Source of the DNA: Siphonodentalium dalli | Taxonomy: Eukaryota; Mollusca; Scaphopoda; Gadilida; Siphonodentaliidae | Direction: 5' to 3' | NCBI GenBank assembly: GCA_032622095.1 | Contig: CP136069.1 | Span: 104,684,278 to 104,748,277, forward strand | DNA: 64,000 bases | Shown: one piece after another, positions 33,381 through 41,144 of the stretch | Layout: each line of letters opens with the position of its first letter | Position numbering within the stretch: the first letter of the stretch is position 1 | The notes under the pieces: model-generated | Database searches by the model: none | What the model saw: the letters and a program-made list of their open reading frames with translations, nothing else | What the model was told of the DNA's origin: nothing | Translations under genes and position numbers: made by a program

Positions 33381-34476
33381 TTGTTCATTGTTGTAGATGT
33401 CCTCGTCGGCAATATCCCTGATAATGATCTCTCGCCACAGTATCTTCTCGAGGGCGGCGACATCCTCGACCGTGGAGCCTGAACCTCCTACTCCTGAATT
33501 TTCTTTCTCCTCGTGGGCGTGAGTCCTTGCCCTCTCAGAGCACCTTCAAAATGTTCCACCACTCTCTAAGCAAGACAGTTGAGGTCGCCGTCCTTCATTG
33601 GGGCTAGGTTTGCAGGATCTGGGTCTCTGAGGGGAGGTAGATACCGTAGACAACTGCGGTGACTGCATGGGTGGGCGTTCTGGTAACACACCTGGTCGAT
33701 TCCACTCAACACACCAGGCTTCGTGTCTCGAGTGATTTCAATAATAACTTGGCCCTTCTTCCCCTCTGTTCTGACCGGGTCGAAGTTATCCTCGACGACC
33801 CAGTTACCATTGTTACGCTCATGCAAGTATTTGATTTTTAGGATGAACTCGCCCTCTGATACGGTCGTGAGGAGCTATGCTGCCCTCTCATTCGTCATGC
33901 GGGCATTTAGGGCTTTCTGACCCCCGTGGGCAGCAGCGACGTCATTGACGTCGACTCTCTCTACTCTCCATGTGGAGTAGACTGCAGCTGCGCCGTCGAC
34001 TTCAAACTCGTCTTTGGCATCGTTCAGTTCAGTTCGTCAGCCGGGAGCCTCACCAGGTGTGGGACCCGGATATCCTAGTCAAAATTGCCCCTCTCCCTCA
34101 GTTTTCCGAGGACCACAGGGCCTTCTCGCGCGATGCTCCGCACGACATCCCATCGGCACTTCCTTTCGCCACCGTGCCACAACAGCTCTCTTCTCCTGGT
34201 TGGACTCTTCTCGAGTGCTTTCGCCCGCAGTGACACTGTGACCTCGGCGTCGATCTGTTTAATCTCGCGGCCCCTCTGACCGTGCTTGCAGGGGTTTCCC
34301 CAATCCCCACGAATGGCCGGGAACCGGCCTATCTTCCGGGCCCGCCGCAGACGTGAAACACGCTCTGCAGCACGGAGAGATAAAATCGCCTTGAAAAGCT
34401 CAATCTTTCAAAGTGAGGAATACCCCCTCAAACCGAGATTTTTTGTTTGTGCTCGAAGCTCGTGTACAGTAGACAT
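33381..34476 (-). pseudogene. N-terminal part of the polymerase ORF or a preceding gene, with SAP-like start
   Basis: The apparent start at 34476 gives MSTVHELRAQTKNLGLRGYS, resembling a SAP-type helix-loop-helix. An in-frame TGA (34408-34410) is followed by KIELFKAILSLRAAERVSRL in the same frame. Further down a different frame (33826-33566) reads HERNNGNWVVEDNFDPVRTE and QVIIEITRDTKPGVLSGIDQ, typical coding sequence with no named motif. At least three lesions are present. Its place upstream of motif A on the same strand suits the N-terminal and exonuclease-side region of the Polinton polymerase protein. A separate gene is also possible. Confidence 0.5.
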
Positions 34477-34512
34477 GTCTTGAATGTAGATATACCCATT
34501 ATAACCATATCT

Positions 34513-34704
34513 TTAATAGAAAACAATAATAGCCGCCAGCCTAGCAAATTCCTTTTCCACAGCCCTTTGCTCTCGGTGCCATAATTTATTCTTCTCTTTT
34601 ATGTAACCGCACCTCAAGCAGGGTGATATTTGGTTTGTCATCCCCTTACCACAAACACGGCATGGTTTTGTACTTGATCCCTTCCGCAGTCTGGCCAGAT
34701 GCAC
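34513..34704 (-). CDS. 63-residue zinc-ribbon protein
   Basis: MHLARLRKGSSTKPCRVCGK starts a small basic protein with two Cys pairs, C-R-V-C and C-L-R-C, 15 residues apart, followed by the helix EKNKLWHREQRAVEKEFARL. The four cysteines suit a zinc ribbon that binds nucleic acid. It lies upstream of the SAP-like frame on the same strand. It may be a small regulatory or replication protein of the element. The frame is intact. Confidence 0.6.
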   Translation of the reverse strand: MHLARLRKGSSTKPCRVCGKGMTNQISPCLRCGYIKEKNKLWHREQRAVEKEFARLAAIIVFY

Positions 34705-34783
34705 TTGACAGTATACAGCGCCACGAACATAACTCTACAGAGCTCAAGGTAAGCCACTGACATGTGTTTTTGCCCTTCATATT

Positions 34784-34802
34784 ATATTTGCTCTGCAAAT
34801 AT
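34784..34802. terminator. 19-nt perfect palindrome with 3-nt spacer
   Basis: ATATTTGC-TCT-GCAAATAT, about 80 bp upstream of the zinc-ribbon ATG. It is followed at 34869-34884 by the even palindrome ATTGCATATATGCAAT. Both belong to the palindrome set of this element. Confidence 0.55.
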
Positions 34803-34889
34803 GATTAGATATATCCATTGTCACGGGTGTATCTAAAAGCATTTGCACCGATTGTATATGAATATATTATTGCATATATGCAATTTATA

Positions 34890-35503
34890 TAATACTAGAA
34901 GGTGACCCGACTTCGTCCGGGCTTGGACCTTGAATTGACCATTTTGAAGGTCACGGTCAGGTGGGGTAACGATTTGACCCGCCCAAAACACTGCCCAGAC
35001 AAAAGTACCCGACAAAAGTACCCGTCGAAATCCATCCGGTTTTACCCGATTTGACATTGAATTGATCATTTTGAAGGTCAAGTCGGGGTCACGATTTGAC
35101 CCGTCCAAAACATTCAGTGGACAAAAGTGACCCTATGTATAAAATTTCGTCAAAATCCCATCAAAATTGGCGATTTGACCTTGGATTGACCCGATTTCAA
35201 GGTCAAGGTCACGTCGCACTGGCAAATGAATATGCTTATGAGACTCCCCATACGAAAGTACCACCACATACCAAGTTTCATCGAAATCCCGTGAAATTCG
35301 GGTGTTTGACATTGAAATGACCCGATTCAAGGTCAAGGTCACGTCGCACGGGCAAATTAATAGGCATATGCCACTCCCCGCCGAAGGTATCCCCACATAC
35401 CAAGTTTCATTGAAATCCCGTGATATTCGGGCGTTTGACCTTGAAATGACCCGATTTCAAGGTTAAGGTCACGTCGCACGGATAAATTAATAGGCCCATG
35501 CCG

Positions 35504-35537
<34 letters not shown>

Positions 35538-35935
35538 GCCGAAATTACCCCCACATACCAAGTTTCATCGAAATCGGCTTGGCCGTTTTCGAGTTCATCT
35601 CGAACACACACACCACACACAGACACACACACACAGACATATCTTCCAAAATATATAATAGACTAGCCGATGAGCCCGACGTTGTCCGGGCTATTCAAAA
35701 ACCAAATTTCAAGTCGATAGCTTACCCGTTTCCGAGATCTGGTCTGCGCATGCGCGAAGCTGGCGTCGCACGGACTAATTTTTTCTGTACAAGCTTCTTG
35801 TGACACCATATCGATATTATTAGTCCGAATTTTTCTTTAAAGTTAAAAATCTTTTTTGTTGAGTTTACAGATAATGCGGGTTGAATTTGCCACGGTGGGG
35901 GGTATGCTAGCACTCGAGTGCACACCTCTTGTTAC
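34890..35935. repeat. Tandem degenerate repeat block with poly-C tract
   Basis: Three or four units of about 130-190 bp contain TTGACATTGAA...TGACCCGATTTCAAGGTCAAGGTCAC and CATACCAAGTTTCATCGAAATC. A run of about 30 C follows (35503-35535), then a CACACACA tract and ATATATAATAGACTAGCC. Such phrases are common in the 3' regions of invertebrate non-LTR elements. The final part (35660-35935) ends GGGGGGTATGC...CACCTCTTGTT, like family A. No coding content. Confidence 0.65.
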
Positions 35936-36460
35936 TTTTTAACGAGTGTTTTCAATACAATTCAATTTCCAGATAAAGCTTATAAACTATGACACGCTCA
36001 CTGTGAATGGAAAAATACTCTACTTCATTCATAATTACTTTTTAACGAATGTGTTCAATACAACTCAACTGAAGCATGAAGTTACAATAAAGCCACAACA
36101 AAGGAACTAAGACCTGATGTCCTTGCCATTGATATATTTAGTATGTTTTGTGAAACTTACTGATGAAGGCTATGTAAGTTCATCAAGAACTGTAACAGTT
36201 TGTCAAGAACTGGAACAGTTTGTCATATCAAGGTCATCTTGTCAACATCTAGTGTAGTTTGTCCATATGTAAACATACAGACAAGAAATCACGTGACTCG
36301 TTAAATCTATTCATGTCTAAAAATATGTATTACACTATACACTCATGTCATATCCAAAAATAAAACAATAACCACAACGACTATTATAGCAAAGCTATAG
36401 GTATACTTAGGCTAGATCGTAGTTGCTAGTGTTTATGGCCTGAATTAGCTGCATCTTTGA
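35936..36460. other. Non-coding right arm of the Polinton-like element
   Basis: No gene. It includes TATAGC-AAA-GCTATA (36385-36399), another 3-nt-spacer palindrome. Confidence 0.5.
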
Positions 36461-36464
36461 TTAT

Positions 36465-36600
36465 GTTCCTACGGAACTGTTACTTCCTAATATGAAATAT
36501 TGACAGAGTCAAGAGGCTCCACTGAGCCCGTTTGATGAGTTCCTCGGAACTGTTACTTCTTAATTATAGCTTCGCTATTGACAGAGTCAAAATATAATAT
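36465..36600. repeat. Two tandem palindrome modules before the right terminus
   Basis: Each ~70-bp module has the order GTTCC..GGAAC, TGTTACTTC, a variable palindrome, then TTGAC-AGA-GTCAA. Module 1 uses AATAT-GAA-ATATT (36489-36501) and module 2 uses ATAGC-TTC-GCTAT (36566-36578). The variable palindromes have different arm sequences but the same 3-nt spacer. A related module is at 30320-30356. Confidence 0.75.
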
Positions 36601-36645
36601 AAATAATTCTTGCAGAATTTTGTACTTAGGTTTTTGGTTCAATTG
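36575..36645 (-). repeat. Right terminal inverted repeat of the Polinton-like element
   Basis: Reverse complement of 15839-15909 with about two mismatches. It includes AATTCT-TGC-AGAATT (36605-36619). The terminal 20 nt recur exactly at 36676-36695, leaving it open which copy is the true end. Confidence 0.9.
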
Positions 36646-36735
36646 TTCGCGTAATTTTTTTAATTTTTGATGTAATTAGGTTTTTGGTCCAATTGTTTGG
36701 GTTGAAATGCTATGGGTATTCCTGATATAAAGTCC

Positions 36736-37345
36736 GCTGACCCCCCCCCCCCCCCCCCCTGCTGGGAGCTTTTTAGCTCTCCAGTGGAGCTATAGTCATC
36801 ACTCCTCGTCCGTCCATCCGTCCGTCCGTCAACAATTCTTTAAACATATTCTCCTCTGAAACCATCAGACCTATTGGGTTTATATTTGGTGTGGATGTTC
36901 CCTGTGTGACTCTTATTCAGATTTGTTCAAATGAGGTCACCAAGTCAAATAGTTTTAATGTCAGGACCATAACTATTTTTCCACATAGTAATTCTTAAAA
37001 CGACTTCTTTTCTGAAGTTGTCGGGCCGAATGGGTTCATATTTGGTATGAGGGTACCTTGGGTGACTGTGGTTCAGATTTCTGAAGAAATTTTTTTTTAG
37101 ATTTAACTTATTGCTCAATTTAACCACAAAAAAAACATTATATATATTTTATTTTTAATAAATATCTTTTTTTTATTAAATAAAATATTTTTTATTTAAA
37201 TAAAATAAAAAACATTTAATTAAAATTTTGAAGAACTTATGACATTACATCTTCGGGGGGGGGGGTAGGTACCTCTAGTCACCCCACTAAATTTGGTTGA
37301 AATCAGGGGTTTGGGAGAAAACATGAACAGACAGATGTACAGAAA
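36736..37345. repeat. Poly-C tract and repeat family D, copy 2
   Basis: A run of about 19 C is followed by the family D head TTTTTAGCTCTCCAGTGGAGCTATAG, then CGTCCATCCGTCC and the 'gaccatAACTaTTTTTCCaCATAGTAATTCTT' type units shared with 54.3-55.3 kb. There is an AT-only stretch at 37090-37230. Confidence 0.7.
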
Positions 37346-37612
37346 TGTTCAGTAAATTCCTTTTAATATCTGTGCATTCCCATTACAAGCCAACTCTGCT
37401 CTGAACTGCCAGGCTGATATACATGACACATGTTGTTTATAATCAGGGCCAGATAGATAGATAAGAGAACTTCTGTAGCTATAGGCAGAGTCCCCAGGGA
37501 GTGTATTTATGTCATTCATAATTTAAATGAGATTAATAGTTTTGTTCATTTAAAAGTAAATGGGAGGGTGAACCTCCAGGGAGGGTCTCAATCAGCGGTA
37601 TATCCTTATAAA
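37346..37612. other. No recognisable gene
   Basis: Nothing beyond simple sequence was identified. Confidence 0.4.
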
Positions 37613-37657
37613 ATGGTCTAGCGCTTTCGATATTGGTATATCTTCGTCAGGACCAGG
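37613..37657 (-). ncRNA. Candidate hammerhead ribozyme of a Penelope-like element
   Basis: On the minus strand the order is CCTGGTC (stem I), CTGACGA (core), A-GATAT-ACCA-ATATC (stem II), GAA (core), AGCGCT (stem III, self-complementary), A, GACCA (stem I). Stem I pairs TGGTC with GACCA and stem II pairs GATAT with ATATC. A palindromic stem III implies a dimer-forming ribozyme, as known in Penelope-like elements. The only departure is one extra A before stem II. It lies on the same strand as, and downstream of, the Penelope-like RT. Confidence 0.7.
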
Positions 37658-37759
37658 ATGGTGTGGAAAGATGTGGATGATGCCCGTCCTGTTATACTCT
37701 GTGCTAGTAGAGCGTTGATTTGATTGGTCAAAATCCAAGGGTCAGGTGGTTGTGGGCCT

Positions 37760-38240
37760 CTGTGGGTCAGAAGGTTGAATGCGGGTACAAAATGCGGGTA
37801 TATGTTTGCCCGATAAGCCTGTGGAACTGCGGGTAGTTTATGCAGGTATATTATTCTCGCTCGTCATTGTGATACAATGCGGGTAGTTTTTGCGGGTATG
37901 TTGGGTACCTTGCTGAGAATAACCAAAGTAGGACCTGTGCGGGTATATATTGTCCCGATATCCGTATGGAACTGCGGGTAGTTTGTGCATGTGGGTATGT
38001 TATTCCAGCCCGTCAATATGGTGTAATGCGGGTAGTATTTGCGGGTATGTTGTGTACTTCGCAAAGAATAACCAAATTTGGGACCCGTGTGGGTACAATT
38101 TGCGGGTATATTCATAATATTGTCCTGAAACCTGTGGATGTAATACCTTCCATTGTGAAGCGGGTATGTCGTTTTATTCTGATTGAAATCGCTCTGCGGG
38201 TATATGTGTTGTTGGTACCTGCAGATGGCATGCTTAGGGT
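37760..38240. repeat. GCGGGTA-rich tandem units, probable Penelope pseudo-LTR
   Basis: GCGGGTAGTTT / GCGGGTATGTTG words recur about every 60-70 bp in units of roughly 130-150 bp, immediately upstream (plus strand) of which lies the ribozyme candidate. No coding content. Confidence 0.6.
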
Positions 38241-40230
38241 ATGATTTGGCATATATTTGCGATAAGCAAGGCGCGATATTTAATGCGCATTCCCAGGGGG
38301 GGGGTCTGGAAAAAAATTGCACATATAGGGCCCAAAAAGTTTTTTTCCGACCTCAAGGGACCCACCACCCCCATTTTTGCAAAAAAAATATTTTTTTCCT
38401 CCAAAATTTTGGGGACCCACCCCCCGTTTCTCATGTTTTTATCAAAATTTCAGAGGTTTTTTTTAGCCGTTCTTCAATAACTGTGTTAACTGCCTTACTA
38501 ATTGGTAAACACAGATCAGAAAAATGAAAAATATACTGTATTTCCATGTGTTTCCTGGTGTTTTCAGTATCTAACAATATTAATTAAGCATTGTGTAGGT
38601 ACACTATATGTCACAAATTGCCCTAGACCCCATTATAGCCTTAATATATCGAGTGTGTTGTGTCTGACAGAGAAGACTGACCAGTGTAAATAGTGGTAAA
38701 CAGGTCAGGGGTTCCGCAATTATATGTGCATGATCAAAGAACTCTTTAGTCTTATCCAACGGGATGGGGTGGGGAGGGGAATTGTTTTTTGGTTATGTAT
38801 ACACATAGATATATGGTTATTATACTGCCCGATATTAGTCGGCGGGTATATAGTTGACGTCTCGAGCCGTCTGTCCGTACAAACATTTTAGTCAGATGTC
38901 ATATTTGATGCCCTATGGCATGGTGACGGACCAGAAATGGGGGACGAATATGCATAATATCGCGGGTTGTGACCACCAATGCCTACCAGAGTTATGGACC
39001 CTGTTCGACTTTATAAAATTCAGTCCATACAAAGTTTTTGCAATATAAGTTAAGTGTCGGTTGTCAAATTTTGATATGGTTTGGTATGGTGATAGACCAG
39101 AATGAAGAATTGAATGTCATTTCTCAATGCATCTGAATGCATCACATTATTTCAGTTCATCTATTTGTAAGTGATAACAGTATACAATTAGTATTTTAGT
39201 TTCGTCTTGTTGAGCAGTAAAGCTCCCAGATGAAGTTCATAAATTCAATGAGAATAGCGTCACCTTCATTTGGGATTGTCTTGAGCAGTAAACAGTAATG
39301 TCATTCATCATAACCAATTCAGTTTTATTTGGATAATTGTTGCAAATTAACATTACTTGCAATCATTCAAGATGAGAAATAACCAGAATGAATGAATTTG
39401 ACTACATGCCAGAACAAGACAGTATTTCAGACATTAGAAATTTATGAGATACCCTTTTCAATTTCATGTTATGCAACAATCAGGTTAATGATATCTACTA
39501 GTAGTCATCATTGAGTATTCACCATGTAGTATCCAATTTGTGATAGAGTTTTATTACTTTTATTCAGATAATACAACTGGGTAATATATTAATTTTGTTA
39601 CTAAATATTTCTTCTGTTGATCATAAGTTTCCTGAACGTTAATACGGTGGTCCTCTGTGAAGTGGTCCGGGATACTGTGAAATCCAGAATGTTGCTAAAT
39701 CTGAGGCTAAAGAGTCACTTTAGTTGCCTATATAGCCCTATACCAACAAGTATGGTACTAACATGCTTACAAACAACATTACATGGTCAGTACTTGTAAA
39801 TTGTTTGAAAAAAACCCATTAATTTACAAGCAACATTTTTTCCGCCTCTGGAACACCCACCCACCCCGGCCCTATATACGGAATTTTTTTGCAGACCCCC
39901 CCTGGCATTCCCGTGTAGTTAGGGGCCATATTAGCCATTGTTAGGACCGGAAGGTCGTGTTTAACGGTGCCCGAAATGGGGCGTTGCGCGATCACGCAGT
40001 TCATCTTTTGTGGTTATGGCCAATAAGGGCGGTGGGGGTTTGACCAATCAAAGGTATAATATTGTGATGGAGGGACATGGGCGTAGATCCAGCAGAGGTG
40101 TTTTGTGGGATTGGGTCAATTTGGCCTCGATGGGAGAAGTGACAACTACTCGATATGAGGCTGATGATAATATATTTTTCCAAATAACCTCATATACTAG
40201 AATTAAATGTGATACTGCCTATATATCGGA
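38241..40230. other. Gene-less interval with repeat fragments
   Basis: Two inverted, poorly matched fragments of a CCCACCCCC/TTTTTCCG-rich repeat lie at 38280-38430 and 39820-39910. A small hairpin-headed repeat with TACTGCCCGATATTAGTCGGCGGGTA starts near 38824, followed by CGTCTGTCCGTAC. The rest is AT-rich with no recognised gene. Confidence 0.5.
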
Positions 40231-40997
40231 TTAAGTGTCCACGTTTGTAGAGATGCATTTACGCATCGCATCACGCTGGCGAGGCCGTAATGAGCCTTGA
40301 GACCGCTGCCTGGTGGTGGTGTGTTGCCTGTGTGGGCGTAGTTGATTGGCAGTGTGTCCAGCCAATTTGAACAATTGTTGAGTGCTACCAGATTGGAGCT
40401 GCAATGGTCGTAGACTGTGTTTGCAGCTGGCGTTTAGGATCCAAAGATCGTCCGTAGGGCTATATGGGTAATTCCAGATATTTGGAGAGTCAGCTGGTAG
40501 CTGAGTTGGTGAGTGAACGCTGGTGATGTTGGACGAGCAAAGGTCAGCTGGATTGGCGATCCACCAGCTACAGCCTAGGCTGGTTGCAGATAATGTCTCA
40601 GAAAGGTGCGGCGAATAGCAGAGATCAGCTGGGCTCCAACGGGGGCCCAGCCAGCTCGTATCTAAATTGATACGGCTGTGGCTGTCAACAGGACCGGAGT
40701 TTAACATAGGTGTATATCTGGCCGGATCCGTGTTGTTGGAAGTGTATGAACAGTAGCCGAGCTCCTTGAGTGGAGCGACAGAGCAGGTGATGGAAACGGT
40801 GATGCGAGCAGGACATGGATGAGTGGTGATCTGTCTCTGCATATACGGGCATGTCTGTTGGCATCGTCCCGACGGGAGAAGCTTCTGTGGCAGAAGGTAC
40901 AGTTGTGGAAACCGGTACCGCGGTGTTGGATGCGGATGTGTCGGTACAGCCCTGAGGCGTGGCTATAGATATTCGGACACTCCGGGCAGTCGTGCAT
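40231..40997 (-). pseudogene. Two-finger C2H2 protein next to the Penelope-like element
   Basis: From ATG 40997 the product opens with two adjacent C2H2 fingers: HDCPECPNIYSHASGLYRH..H and HNCTFCHRSFSRRDDANRH..C. The finger frame stops at 40701. An overlapping frame, 40842-40231, is open for 203 codons and Ser/Thr/Pro-rich (for example WIANPADLCSSNITSVHSPT), so one frameshift near 40845 probably links them. A TATTTATA box lies about 50 bp upstream of the ATG on the minus strand, and only ~150 bp separate it from the GIY-YIG stop codon. It could be an accessory ORF of the retroelement or an unrelated retrocopy. Confidence 0.5.
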
Positions 40998-41044
40998 TAT
41001 GAATTCTTACTGAGCCGTTCCCTGAGGCGGCGTCAAGAGTATAA

Positions 41045-41056
41045 ATAGTAGTGGAC
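41045..41056 (-). promoter_or_regulatory. TATA-like box upstream of the C2H2 frame
   Basis: CTATTTATACTC on the minus strand, about 50 bp upstream of the C2H2 ATG, with a palindromic TGACGTCA-like word (TGACGTCA within 'ctgacgtcac') about 25 bp further upstream. Placement fits a core promoter. Confidence 0.45.
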
Positions 41057-41144
41057 GTTTGTGACGTCAGGTCACTATAGGGAAAGGTGTGGCCGTTGTG
41101 GTAACAAGAAGAGTGAAAAGTAAAATATGAAAAGGAGGCGACTG

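Larger units (their letters stand above)
15839..36645. mobile_element. Endogenous Polinton/Maverick (adintovirus-like) element, degraded
   Basis: Inverted repeats at 15839-15909 and 36575-36645 (about 69 of 71 positions identical) bound remnants of the Polinton gene set: packaging ATPase, double-jelly-roll capsid protein, retrovirus-type integrase, family B polymerase and small membrane-type proteins. Nearly all have frameshifts or stops. Nested insertions account for about a third of the length: a TA element, an L1-type fragment, a hAT element and several hairpin-headed repeats. No matching target duplication was found; the left flank is a family A repeat and the right flank is unrelated. 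The right tip (20 nt) is repeated at 36676-36695. The copy is therefore old and not autonomous. Confidence 0.85.

Noticed and set aside
35498-35803. Polyproline-starting frame
   Set aside because: It translates a poly-C run and a CACACA tract inside a repeat.
15839-36645. Retrovirus or LTR element because of the integrase
   Set aside because: Capsid, packaging ATPase and family B polymerase with long inverted termini indicate a Polinton; no LTRs or retroviral RT are present in this interval.
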